From Prionace glauca (taxonomy: Eukaryota; Chordata; Chondrichthyes; Carcharhiniformes; Carcharhinidae): a DNA stretch of 64,000 bases. This document shows positions 1 through 9,368 of the stretch, one piece after another; the stretch's first letter is position 1; every line of letters begins with the position of its first letter. The translations under genes and the position numbers were made by a program. The DNA lies in the NCBI GenBank assembly GCA_037974335.1, contig CM075728.1, positions 112,215,476 through 112,279,475 on the forward strand, in the 5' to 3' direction. The notes below the pieces were generated by a model, which worked only from the letters and a program-made list of their open reading frames with translations, was not told the DNA's origin and searched no databases.

Positions 1-181
1 ACAATGAATCTTTGTTTTGAATGAAGGTAGCATGACGCTCAAGAAACTCTGGGCACCATAAGTGATTCAGATTCTCCATATTATTTGTGCCTGTGCTTAT
101 TTCTGTCTTACCTACCATTACAATTTCAGGAGTACTGAGCTTGCTTAGGTCTTGCTTTGACAATATTTCCTGCCAGACTGC
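1..181 (-). other. Possible exon or open segment at the window edge, unidentified
   Basis: On the minus strand an open frame of about 60 codons runs from an AG dinucleotide near 182 to the window edge without a stop. It contains the peptide stretches AVWQEILSKQDLSKL and HLWCPEFLERH. I do not recognise the protein. The frame does not resemble the missing C-terminal part of the dioxygenase gene at 14.8-25.2 kb. It could be an exon, a relic of a mobile element, or chance in AT-rich DNA. Confidence 0.2.
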
Positions 182-376
182 CTTGATATGAATAATTCCA
201 ATATGTGTAGTGGAAATCAACATCTATCACACTATGAATAATTTTGCTCACAAGTTACAAGCAATAAGGGACCAACATAATCAATGCAACTGGCAGTTGA
301 GCTACAGAATATCATTCACTTATCTATATTTGTTTACACCAGGAAGAAATAGGATAAATAGAGATGGGTTAGAGAT

Positions 377-776
377 TGTTGTAGGTGAAGATACCTCTGA
401 GACTAATTGTGAGTCAAAGTACAGCAGTTTATTGAAAAGCTTTTGGGAGATACACCTGGCACCTAACAGCGGTTCCCCAGGCATCTCTCCGAACACAAGT
501 TAAGAGCACATATTTATACCCCTCTTTTGTCACGTACGCATCTTCTCATTCTCAGCAGGTTCCCAGGTTGTGGGTTGTCCTCCATTGTGGGAACATGGCT
601 GCCTTGGCATTTCTTCATGGTTATCTCAAGGCCGCGATTGACGTGTGTGATTAGCCCTTAGCTAACGTACAGGCCGACAAGACAAGTTAAAATTAACGGG
701 CCAATATAACAAATCTATGCTCACAAGTTGTGTAATATATACTGATGTATAATGTGTTGATACATGACACATAAGC
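377..776 (-). mobile_element. Probable solo LTR fossil of a retrovirus-like element
   Basis: Read on the minus strand, the segment has the layout of a long terminal repeat: a TATA-like gggtataaat around 515-525, then about 80 bp downstream an AATAAA polyadenylation signal followed by a short U5-like segment ending near 377. The outer limits are approximate. No internal retroviral coding region is seen on either side, so it would be a solo LTR. Family and age are not determined. Confidence 0.4.
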
Positions 777-1195
777 AGTATATAATGAATATATATATAT
801 GAATGTATTTAGGACATGGAAGCTTCACTATGTTAGGCGAAAGTCCACGAAATTAAAGACACAACTTAACTACAAGCTGGGCCAACTACATTTCTAAGCA
901 GGCTTATCATAAAACTTGTGAACAATAGCAAGAGCAGCTGCTATCTCCGTGTCTGGATCACTTGAAACTTGTGTACAACAACAAGGACAGCTGCAGAATG
1001 GGCATACGAAAACAAAGTTACATTTATCTGAAATATATGAAAACAGACTGCATATAGATTACTGAGTATTTTTTCTCATTCTCTCAAGTATTACAAAATT
1101 CATTAACTCATTCCTTACTACAGAGTTAATAAAAAGAAATAGGATAAATTTAAACAGAAATTTAAATGATTTAAAATGCATTTTAAATTAGTGTT

Positions 1196-1570
1196 TCACA
1201 GCGAACATTTGGTTTGATTATATGAAGTCTCAGACTTTGCAGTGCCAACAATGGCAACACATATTGTGTTTATGGAATTGAGCACACCAGGTTCTGCTGC
1301 TGAATGGCATGTCTCCTCCTCAATCTTGTCCTGAGTCTCAGCCAGACCCTCCTCTCTCAGGTTGTGTAAGGAACAACAGGCCATGCGGCAGAGTGACACA
1401 CAAGCTGGGAAATGTTGCATGGTCAAAAGCATCAAAGTCTCATTTTGAGCAGAGCAGTGATCTGCCCAGTGATGCCCCTGTAGCGGTATTGTTTGCATTG
1501 TAATGCTTCTCAGCCTCAGTCTGCGGAATTCTCACCAGTGGCATGAGCCAACGCTTCAATGTTTATTGCT
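1196..1570 (-). pseudogene. PIF/Harbinger transposase C-terminal relic
   Basis: Minus-strand reading from about 1560 gives WLMPLVRIPQTEAEKHYNAN, which matches the C-terminal block of PIF/Harbinger DDE transposases, where a W-L-x-P stretch is followed by P-x-T-x-x-E-x-x-Y-N. About 120 bp further, in another frame, MACCSLHNLREEGLAE matches the family's A-C-C-x-L-H-N block. The change of frame between the blocks and the absence of the upstream catalytic part show a broken relic of a DNA transposon. The 100-residue open frame at 1196-1498 covers only the second block. Confidence 0.5.
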
Positions 1571-2239
1571 CATCTCTAGCCTGTGGGACAGAGAAATGTC
1601 TAAGGATGTAAATGTCATAATTACTTCAAGGAAACTGGGCACACACTGACCCGATCTTTTGGCCATGATCACACACAAGATGGAATAAAATCCTTTAATA
1701 TTGACAAATGACTCAATGGAATTTGATAGTCACAATCTATTATATCATGAACTTTCAGGAATCCAACAATATACAAAAAGTTCTGTCTCTTTCAGCCTAA
1801 TGGTGAATTAACTCAAGTCACTGCTTGTTTAAACACTGGATCTGTGACTATCTTTATGCAATGGTGAGCTGAAGCTAGTCTGGAATGCTTCAGATGCATA
1901 AACGATCAAGACCACAGTCATTTTGAGAGAGACAGAGAGTGGCCACCATTGTAATTTGAGCTGATCTTCCCAGCTAGCAGTTCACAAAGAGGGCAGAATT
2001 TTACAAGAATAATTCTAAGTGTCCACCTAGCATGAAAATGGTTGCAGATCTGTTTTTTTGGGTGAGATTTTACGCCCAGTCTTTTGCAAATAATGCATGA
2101 TAAAATGGGCTAGACTGTTTGTGGTTGCTACAGTGGGTGGGTTTAAATCAGCAGCCAGCAGCAGAGTGAGCTATTGCACATGTGCAGACCTCTGATGCTG
2201 CATATGCGCAATCATAACAGCAGAGGCGTGACAGAGAGA
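1571..2239. other. Non-coding DNA, part of an unclassified repeat
   Basis: No coding exon or RNA gene is recognised. From about 2060 a gtgagattttacgccc motif begins a segment that resembles the ends of other shark repeats in this window (compare ggtggaattttacg at 35669). The segment continues on the far side of the foldback element at 2240-2539, so the foldback probably inserted into it. Confidence 0.3.
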
Positions 2240-2539
2240 GAGCTGTGATGTGGAGATGCTGGCTTGGACTGGGGTAAACACAGTAAGAAGTCTCACAACA
2301 CCAGGTTAAAGTCCAATGGGTTTATTTGGTAGCAAATGCCACTAGCTTTCAGGGCGCTGCTCCTTCATCAGGTGAGTGGGAAATTTGTTCACAAACTGTC
2401 TTTATATGCCCTGTTGTGAACAGACCTCCCTCTCACCTGACGAAGGTGCAGCACTCTGAAAGCTAGTGTCGTTTGCTACCAGATAAACCTGTTGGACTTT
2501 AACCTGGTGTTGTGAGACTTCTTACAGAGTGGGAGCTGT
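2240..2539. repeat. Foldback (palindromic) element with 94-bp inverted arms
   Basis: The left arm 2283-2376 (gtaagaagtctcacaac ... caggtgag) is mirrored by 2432-2525 (ctcacctgacg ... gtgagacttcttac). The arms are about 94 bp each, pair with only a few mismatches and enclose a 55-bp loop. A gagctgt heptamer flanks the element at 2240-2246 and 2533-2539, which fits a 7-8 bp target duplication as made by hAT-type transposases. The left side also carries gatgtggagatgctggcttgg-type sequence outside the arm, with no counterpart on the right, so the right end may be trimmed. No coding capacity. Confidence 0.7.
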
Positions 2540-3759
2540 CAGGCCTCTGCTGTGGCAGCCTGCCTCAATCGACACCACCAACATCCCCCCCCCACCCCCC
2601 CATCCCACTGAGGACAATTGTGAGTCCCACACCGACCAAAAATGAAATGTAGTCCCTGCCATGCCTCCCCTCCACCACCTAGACTGACTGTGCCCCCTGA
2701 TCCTCAGAGATCTAATGCAGAGCGGCAGTGAGTCACCTCCCTCTCACACCATTGATTGCAGGCAGACTGGCAGCAGAACCTGCCTCTGTGATCAGACCGC
2801 CCCCTGCTGGGCATTACCAACACAACCAGTGGGCATTGCCAAGATGCCAGGCTGGCACTGACCAATGGGCACCCCCCTTGCCATAAGCCTCCTCAGGGGC
2901 CTGAATGGCCTTCAGTTCTATTGGGGAAGCCAACAAGATTGTTCCCTATTCAGGGAGAGCAGGTGTTTTCCTTGCCTGACAGAACCTCTCCTGGCAAGGC
3001 AGCAAAGGCAAGTGAGCCTGGATGATTGAGTGCTGGGCTTAAAAATGCCATGCAAATGACGATTTTAATTAAGTTAAATAATTTATTCTGCCTCTCGCTG
3101 GAAATATGCCAGTGGCTGACCTTGCTGGAAATCCAGTTTTGGTAAGATCGTGAGAGCCAAGAAATCCGGTGTGATCCTGATTTCTCAGCTCTCAGGCAAC
3201 TTTACCAGCTTGTTATGCCCATTGATGGTTGGGGCAAACCGGTATAATCCGCCCAGAGAGTTCACTATGTCCTTGGAGAGACAGTAGCTGGAATTCTCTG
3301 ATGTTGTATGCACAAGGAGAATCTGGCGCTCAGCCAATTTTCCATTCACAGAAGTGGTATTGGGGAATCCTAGTTGTGGGTGAGATTGGAGAATCCTGGC
3401 CACTGTGTTAGAAAACACTGATACTGTGAGAACTGAAGGTTATTCATCCTTTGCCTGTAGACTCTCTTACATGCTGGCGTCTGACCCTACCACAAACCAG
3501 CTGTTGTTATTGTCAATTTGTTCTGGCTCTTGCACAACAGCAGGACCTTCACCTGTCTGGATCATAGAAAGCAGCTATTACCAGATAACTGGCCTTTTCT
3601 GTTTGCTTCGCCTCACTGGATTTGATTACATTTGATTCATTATTGTCACATTAATTAGTGTTATAGGTAAGGTTTTAAACTCCAAAGTACTTTATAGAGA
3701 CTGCCCAAACCATAAGTTTGCAACTTGAATTTGGCTAGGGTGAGCATGATATGGTTCTC
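2540..3759. other. Non-coding repeat-derived DNA, no gene seen
   Basis: This stretch contains C-rich low-complexity sequence (2585-2605) and a short repeat around 3290-3405 with inverted end motifs (ctggaattctctg and gagaatcctggcc). Around 3625-3660 a gattcattattgtcacatta segment resembles the end of the LINE repeat at 47.66 kb. No exon or RNA gene could be supported. Confidence 0.3.
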
Positions 3760-3781
3760 GGGGCTTGTTAGAGTGTAGTTT

Positions 3782-3798
3782 ACTTCCGTACCGGAAGT
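3782..3798. promoter_or_regulatory. Palindromic ETS-like site in the CR1-B 5' UTR
   Basis: The sequence acttccgtaccggaagt is two inward-facing ETS/GABP-type cores (CCGGAAGT and its complement ACTTCCG). It lies about 37 bp upstream of a TATA-like tataaaaaa at 3835-3843. Internal ETS-type sites near the start of TATA-poor or weak promoters are common; use here as the element's own promoter is inference. Confidence 0.4.
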
Positions 3799-3834
3799 TA
3801 GGCCAGGGGATTGTCGTTAAGGGGGAGCGGGGGG

Positions 3835-3843
3835 TATAAAAAA
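3835..3843 (+). promoter_or_regulatory. TATA-like motif in the CR1-B 5' UTR
   Basis: The motif tataaaaaa sits about 115 bp upstream of the ORF1 ATG. The matching region of the family A element (around 20400) has tttaaaagg, followed in both families by repeated agcgggcag units and gtgagtggga, so the block is conserved between families. Whether transcription starts downstream of it, which would lose the 5' 80 bp on retrotransposition, is unknown. Confidence 0.3.
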
Positions 3844-3957
3844 GGGGTAGCAGCATAGAGCGGGCAGCATCGGGAGCGGGCAGCGGAGTGAGTGGGAACT
3901 GAGTGAGAAAGGCTTTGGCTCGCTGGGCTGAGGAGAGAGCAGGCTTAGAGAAGGTGA

Positions 3958-4881
3958 GTGACAGATTTCTACCTTTGGGAGCTTACAGGAGGTTGGGACA
4001 TGGCAGGGAATATAGGTAGGAACGTAAGTTGTATCAGGTGCCACATGTGGGAGTTCATGGTGGTGTCACGTGTCCCCAAGGTCCACATCTGCAGTAAATG
4101 TTTGGAACTGCAGCGCTTGAGGGCCCGGGTCAGGCAACTCGAGGGGCAGCTGGAGGACGCTTTTCTAGTAAGGGAGAACGAGGCGATAATGGCTGGGAAC
4201 CATGAGAAGGAGGAGGTCTCAAGGGCGGAAGGGAAGGGAGGATGGACGACTGTGAGGAGGGGAAAGAGGAAGAAGAAGAGCAGTCAGGGTCCCCCAGCCT
4301 CCCCAGAGGCCTCCCAAGGGGGACTGAAAGATAGGCAGGAGGGGGAGACTAACTTAGAGGGACAGAATGGGGCCGGTAAGGTGATAGTGGTAGGGGACGG
4401 GAGGGTCAGAGGTATCGATAGGAGGTTCTGTGGACAGAGGCGTGATTCCAGGATGGTGGTCTGCTTCCCTGGAGCAGGGGTAAAGGATGTATCGGACAGA
4501 GTAGAGGGAATTTTGAAAGGGGAGGGGGCACAGGCTGAGGTCATAGTACATGTAGGGGAGGGGGACATAGGAAGGAGGAGTAGGGTAGAGGTACGTAGGC
4601 AATTTAAGGAGTTGGGGGCCAAACTAAAGAGTAGGACCTCCAGGGTGGCACTCTCTGGGTTGCTGCCTGGTACCAGCAGGGCAAAGAATGAAGAGATCAT
4701 GCAGCTGAATGCATGGTTGAGGGATTGGTGTAGGGTAGAGGGCTTTACTTTTGTGGATCACTGGGAGGTGTTTAAGAGAGAAGGGCAATTGTACAGGAAG
4801 GGTGGGGAGAATTTGAATGGGAGGGGAACTAATGTCTTAGCGGGGAGGTTAGCTGGGGTGTTTACGAAGGGTTTAAACTAA
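3958..4881 (+). CDS. CR1-B ORF1: zinc-finger, coiled-coil and esterase-like protein
   Basis: The 307-residue product of the intact CR1-B element. Residues about 22-50 hold paired C-x2-C motifs (CIRC ... HICSKC). A leucine-rich heptad segment (LQRLRARVRQLEGQLED) likely to form a coiled coil follows, then a basic region with KRKKK. The C-terminal half from about residue 140 aligns with the SGNH-esterase-like domain of CR1 ORF1 proteins (VIVVGDGRVRGID, VIVHVGEGDIGRR, LNGRGTNVLAGR). The family's GDS serine block reads GDG here, so the nucleophile seems missing; the family A protein at 20581 keeps GDS. The likely role is nucleic-acid binding and RNP formation. The TAA stop at 4879-4881 is in frame with ORF2. 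Confidence 0.85.
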   Translation: MTDFYLWELTGGWDMAGNIGRNVSCIRCHMWEFMVVSRVPKVHICSKCLELQRLRARVRQLEGQLEDAFLVRENEAIMAGNHEKEEVSRAEGKGGWTTVRRGKRKKKSSQGPPASPEASQGGLKDRQEGETNLEGQNGAGKVIVVGDGRVRGIDRRFCGQRRDSRMVVCFPGAGVKDVSDRVEGILKGEGAQAEVIVHVGEGDIGRRSRVEVRRQFKELGAKLKSRTSRVALSGLLPGTSRAKNEEIMQLNAWLRDWCRVEGFTFVDHWEVFKREGQLYRKGGENLNGRGTNVLAGRLAGVFTKGLN

Positions 4882-4902
4882 TATGGAGGGGGGGGTGGGG
4901 AG

Positions 4903-7761
4903 GTGGCTGGGAGAGAGTCAAGTGAAAGGAAAAGTAGCAGGGAGAAGGTGGTTCTGAGGGACACTTGTGGGTTGAACTGTGTTTGTTTCAATGCTAAGAG
5001 TGTGGTAGGGAAAACGGATGAGCTTAGGGCCTTGATGTTTGTGAGGCAGTTAGATGTGGTGGCTGTAACGGAGACGTGGTTACGGGAGGGGCAGGACTGG
5101 CAGCTGAATGTTCCTGGGTACAAGTGTTTTAGGCGTGACAGAGGAGGGATGAAGAGAGGAGGAGGGGTGGCACTGTTAGTCAAGGAAAGCATCACAGTAG
5201 TGCAGAGGGAGGACGATATGGAAGAGATAGGGATTGAGTCAGTGTGGGTGGAGTTGAGGAATAAAAAGGGAGAGATCACATTGCTAGGGGTGTACTATAG
5301 GCCACCCAACAGCCCAAAGTCAGTGGAGGAAGGCATTTGCAGGGGCATTTTGGACAGGTGCAGGAAGAACAGAGTGGTTGTAGTGGGTGATTTTAATTTT
5401 CCTGGAGTGAATTGGAGGGGGCCTAGAGCTGGGGGTATGGAGGGAGAGGAGTTTGTGAATTGTGTTATGGAAGGGTCGCTAGAGCAGTATGTAACTAGCC
5501 CGACTAGGGGAGGGGCTATACTGGATCTAGTGTTGGGAAACGAACCTGGGCAGGTGGGTGAGGTAGAGGTAGGCGAATATGTGGCGAACAGTGATCACAA
5601 GTCCGTCTACTTTAGGATAAAAATGGAAAGGGACGAGTGCCGTCCGAGTGGGAGTGTGCTGAATTGGGGAAAGGCGAGCTATGGTAGGATTAGGAGGGAG
5701 CTGCAGCAAACTGATTGGGAGGGACTGTTAGCTGGCAAGTCCACGGTAGGCAAGTGGGAGGCATTTAGGGATAAAATGAAATGGTTGCAGGGGAGGTATG
5801 TTCCGGTTAAGCGAAAGGATGGGAAAGGAAGGATTAGACAGCCGTGGATTACGGAGGATATTGAAGACTTGGTCAGGAAGAAGAGGGAGGCGTATGTTAG
5901 GTCAAAACAAATGGGTACGGAGAGTGCGCTGGAAGAATACAGCGAGAGTAGGAGGGAGCGAAAAAGGGGAATTAGAAGGGCGAAGAGAGGGCATGAGATG
6001 GCTTTGGCTGGTAGGATTAAGGAAAATCCAAAGGCATTTTATTCCTATATCAGAGGCAAGAGAGTAGTTAGAGGGAAAATTGGTCCTCTTAGGGACAAGA
6101 GTGGTGAGTTGTGTATTGAGTCGGAGGGGATGGGGGAGCTCCTGAATGAATACTTTGCGTCGGTATTCACAAAGGAGAGGGGTTCGGAATCGTGTGGTCT
6201 CTTGGAGGGAGTGGAGGTTTATTTGCAGGATATAGTTATTACGAGAGAGGAAGTGCTAGGGCTTTTAGGTAGCGTAAGGACGGATAAAGCTCCGGGGCCT
6301 GATGGTATTTATCCCAGGCTGCTTAGGGAGGCGAAAGATGAAATTGCTGGGCCTCTGGCGCAAATCTTTGTCTCTTCTTTGGACACAGGTGAGGTCCCAG
6401 AAGACTGGAGGGTAGCAAATGTGGTCCCGTTGTTCAAAAAAGGCAGTAGGGATAACCCTGGGAATTATAGACCAGTGAGTTTGACGTCGGTGGTAGGGAA
6501 GTTAATGGAAAAAATACTTAGGGGTAGGATGTATGAGCATTTGGAGCGTTGCGATCTGATTAGGGATACGCAACATGGCTTTGTTAGAGGGAGGTCTTGC
6601 CTTACGAATCTGGTGGAATTCCTTGAGGAGGTGACAAAAACGGTTGACGATGGGAGAACCGTTGATGTCATCTATATGGATTTCAGTAAGGCGTTTGACA
6701 AAGTCCCTCACGGTAGGCTGGTAGAAAAGGTTAAGGCGCATGGGATACGAGGCCAGGTAGCTAGGTGGATTGAGAACTGGCTGGGAAATAGGAGACAGAG
6801 GGTAGCTGTGGAAGGGACCTTGTCGGGCTGGAGGCCAGTGACCAGTGGTGTGCCTCAGGGCTCAGTACTGGGACCTCTCCTCTTTGTAGTCTACATAAAT
6901 GACTTGGAAGAGGGCGTAGGTGGTGTGATTAGCAAGTTTGCTGATGACACCAAGATGGCAGGGTTGGCGGGTACGGAACTGGATTGTCAGGTGATACAAC
7001 AGGATATAGATAGGCTGGTGCAGTGGGCAGATAGGTGGCAGATGGCATTTAATCCTGACAAATGCGAGGTGATGCATTTTGGACGGAATAATGCAGAGAG
7101 GAGCTATGAGATTAAAGGGAGGCCTATTAGGAGTATAGACATACAGAGGGACCTGGGAGTGCAGGTTCACAAATCCATGAAGGTTGCATCACAAGTGGAG
7201 AAGGTTGTTAGGAAGGCTTATGGGATGTTGGCCTTTATAGGAAGGGGCATAGAGTATAAAAGCTGCTGTCTAATGCTTCAGTTGTATAGAACGTTGGTTA
7301 GACCGCATTTGGAGTACTGCATCCAGTTCTGGTCACCTTACTACCGGAAAGACGTGGAGTCTCTGGAAAGGGTGCAGAGGAGGTTTACCAGGATGTTGCC
7401 TGGCATGGGGGGACTGGGTTACGAGGAGAGGTTGAAGAAACTGGGACTATTCTCCTTGGAAAGGCGGAGATTGAGAGGGGACATGATAGAAGTATATAAG
7501 ATAATGAAGGGAATGGATAGAGTTAATAGTGAGAGACTGCTCCCTAGACTAGATACAAACATGAGAGGTCATCATTTAAGGGTGAGGGGGGAGAGGTATA
7601 ATTTGGAGGTGAGAAGAAGGTTCTTTACGCAGAGAGTTGTAGGGGTCTGGAACGCGCTACGGAGTAGGGTGGTGGAGGCAGGAACATTGGACGCGTTTAA
7701 GATGCAGTTAGATAGGCACATGAGTGAAACGAGAATGGAGGGATATGGTAGGGGATATTAA
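4903..7761 (+). CDS. CR1-B ORF2: endonuclease/reverse transcriptase, intact
   Basis: An uninterrupted 952-codon frame for the LINE replication enzyme, which nicks target DNA and primes reverse transcription there. The AP-endonuclease-like domain (about residues 24-235) shows N30 (CFNAKS), E57 (VTETWL), D163/N165 (VVGDFNFPG) and D231/H232 (NSDHKS). The reverse transcriptase (about 490-760) shows [41 protein letters not shown] and the catalytic FADD at 679-682. A CR1-type C-terminal region (RPHLEYCIQFWSP, RVQRRFTRMLPGM) follows. No AUG lies in frame before the endonuclease; the start at 4903 is a GTG, and the frame is open back to the ORF1 stop. Reinitiation or stop read-through is therefore likely for translation. 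Confidence 0.92.
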   Translation: MAGRESSERKSSREKVVLRDTCGLNCVCFNAKSVVGKTDELRALMFVRQLDVVAVTETWLREGQDWQLNVPGYKCFRRDRGGMKRGGGVALLVKESITVVQREDDMEEIGIESVWVELRNKKGEITLLGVYYRPPNSPKSVEEGICRGILDRCRKNRVVVVGDFNFPGVNWRGPRAGGMEGEEFVNCVMEGSLEQYVTSPTRGGAILDLVLGNEPGQVGEVEVGEYVANSDHKSVYFRIKMERDECRPSGSVLNWGKASYGRIRRELQQTDWEGLLAGKSTVGKWEAFRDKMKWLQGRYVPVKRKDGKGRIRQPWITEDIEDLVRKKREAYVRSKQMGTESALEEYSESRRERKRGIRRAKRGHEMALAGRIKENPKAFYSYIRGKRVVRGKIGPLRDKSGELCIESEGMGELLNEYFASVFTKERGSESCGLLEGVEVYLQDIVITREEVLGLLGSVRTDKAPGPDGIYPRLLREAKDEIAGPLAQIFVSSLDTGEVPEDWRVANVVPLFKKGSRDNPGNYRPVSLTSVVGKLMEKILRGRMYEHLERCDLIRDTQHGFVRGRSCLTNLVEFLEEVTKTVDDGRTVDVIYMDFSKAFDKVPHGRLVEKVKAHGIRGQVARWIENWLGNRRQRVAVEGTLSGWRPVTSGVPQGSVLGPLLFVVYINDLEEGVGGVISKFADDTKMAGLAGTELDCQVIQQDIDRLVQWADRWQMAFNPDKCEVMHFGRNNAERSYEIKGRPIRSIDIQRDLGVQVHKSMKVASQVEKVVRKAYGMLAFIGRGIEYKSCCLMLQLYRTLVRPHLEYCIQFWSPYYRKDVESLERVQRRFTRMLPGMGGLGYEERLKKLGLFSLERRRLRGDMIEVYKIMKGMDRVNSERLLPRLDTNMRGHHLRVRGERYNLEVRRRFFTQRVVGVWNALRSRVVEAGTLDAFKMQLDRHMSETRMEGYGRGY

Positions 7762-8273
7762 ATAGGGTTAAACCTCGGGAGACACCGGAAAGGCAGGCTG
7801 TAAGATTAATATTTTGACTTATTCCACAGGTGGAGGTCCACCTCGTGTCAAACGAGGGGCATTCACACGGCGGGTCGTGCCTGGGCTGCTCTTGGAAGTT
7901 CCAGGAGTGGCCTAGAACTTCGTGTCAGTGTGTGTGCTTGATCCTGGACCGGTAGATGGGCGCCGCAACAGCTCAGCACTGCTGGCTGTGCAGGCACATG
8001 GATTTGGGCCTGTGTCTGTGGGAGTTTGCGCATTCTCCCTGTGGTTGCGTGGGTTTCCTCCGGGCGCTCCGGTTTCCTCCCACACCCCAAAAATGTGCTC
8101 TCAGGCTAATCGGTTTTTACCAAATTGACACTATTTCTTCCCTGAATCTGACTGAGTAGGATTCCATTCATAGATATGCAGGGTAGAATAGGTGCAGGGT
8201 GATGTGGCGGCGCGGGCTCGTTGGGCCGAAGGGCCTGTTTCCCGTGCTGGATTGTTCTTTGTTCTTTGTTCTT
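7762..8273 (+). other. CR1-B 3' UTR containing a V-SINE-like conserved domain
   Basis: Between about 8010 and 8095 the 3' UTR holds tgcgtgggtttcctccggg and ccggtttcctcccacacccc, the hallmark of the central domain of V-SINEs such as shark HE1. The same block sits at the same relative place (about 31060-31140) in the truncated family B copy at 29623-31303, so it belongs to the LINE family and is not a private SINE insertion. The terminal part (ggcgcgggctcgttgggcc, then ttctttg units) is the LINE 3' end likely read by its reverse transcriptase. Confidence 0.7.
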
Positions 8274-9368
8274 TGTTTCACTTCAGATATGGTTCAACAA
8301 CCTTCCCGAGAGCTTTTATCAAACAAAGTTTATTTAAGAATATAGTTAACATGTATAGAAAGAAAATTAGCAATATCTTTTATCAATTACAAACAAAAAA
8401 CATAAATAAAACAACTACAGTAATGTATTAACCCCCATAAATGGAACATTAAAACTTTCCAACAAACCAAAACCTTTCATAACAAAACCTTTTTCATAGG
8501 TTTAACACAGCATAGATTAAAATCTCATTTAACTAGAATTGAGTCTTTTCAAAGCCTGCACTTTTCTTCCAGAAGGCAAAATATTGCCTTGAGATAACCA
8601 ACAGAATTTCCAAATAAAACAGAGAAACAGAGACAGAGGGACTTCAGTTTCTTTCTTGCTTAATGCCCCTGCTAAAACTAAAAACTAAACTGCAGCCTCA
8701 GAACTCTCATAACCAAAACTTTTTCAGTGTGAATCAAACTGCTGGATATCCTGCGCTGGAAGATGTACATGCGGCAGGAATGCATGCGCGAATACCCACT
8801 GGAAAGAAAAACAACTGTCCATGTACACATGACCTTTTCTCCCAACAATGCAGGACAATAAAACTAATCCCAGAGTAAACATAAGCAACCCCATTTAAGA
8901 AACTTAAGAAGCAATAAAAGGACAATTCAGTCAAGTTGGCAACAATGACTTCACTGAGCTAAGCAACCACTGAAGCTATGAACTGCAGAAATCAGGGGTG
9001 ATTCTCCCATCCAACCACACTAACTATTTAGTACAGCCGGCTGGGAGAATTGTGTGTTCAATTCACGGGAGTTGTAAATGTGTTCCCGCCACACGCGCAT
9101 CTTCCAGCAGGGGATATCCGGTGCAGTTTGATTCATGCTGAAAATCGATAGGAACACTAGGTAAGTTATTTTAATCAAATTTTAATGTGATTTAAATGTG
9201 ATTAGCAGGCAATCAGTAGCAACAGCATCACAAGGAGGACCACACATCAGTGCTGAAATAAACTGAATTACCTGCTCTGAGCTGCAAGTATGAGTACCTG
9301 CCTGTCTGCCCCTGACACCACTCCCATCTCTAACCTCTGGCTTCTCATCTTCAACCTTCACAAAATTT
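8274..9368. other. Non-coding AT-rich DNA, no gene recognised
   Basis: Past the CR1-B 3' end the sequence is AT-rich with many short poly(A) runs (8330-8480) and no supported exon. From about 8996 (ggggtgattctcccatcc) to about 9170 it resembles the ends of the gattctccca-type repeats seen at 17.7, 26.9 and 39.6 kb. Confidence 0.25.

Larger units (their letters stand above)
3760..8273 (+). mobile_element. Full-length, apparently intact CR1-clade LINE (family B)
   Basis: A complete CR1-type non-LTR retrotransposon: 5' UTR with promoter-like motifs, ORF1 (3958-4881), ORF2 (4903-7761), a 510-bp 3' UTR and a terminal run of ttctttg units (8251-8273), the usual CR1-style microsatellite 3' end instead of poly(A). 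Neither ORF is interrupted. The 5' limit is approximate, taken from where sequence shared with the family A 5' UTR fades. A 5'-truncated relative lies at 29623-31303 and ends with the same ttctttg units and the same 3' UTR block. Structurally this is the best candidate in the window for a recently mobile LINE. Confidence 0.9.

Noticed and set aside
1196-1498. A 100-codon host protein on the minus strand
   Set aside because: The A-C-C-x-L-H-N block and the upstream YNAN block in another frame mark it as a broken Harbinger transposase.
2283-2525. A microRNA hairpin
   Set aside because: Arms of 94 bp with a 55-bp loop and flanking duplication fit a foldback transposon better; no conserved microRNA seed was recognised.
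4284-5279. Open frames of 82-138 codons on the minus strand across CR1-B ORF1/ORF2
   Set aside because: They are antisense shadows of a GA-rich LINE coding strand, which yields long S/P/T-rich reverse frames. Similar shadows recur in every CR1 copy.
8274-9000. A second LTR-type fossil
   Set aside because: AT-rich sequence with AATAAA-like words, but no paired ends or promoter-to-poly(A) layout could be shown.
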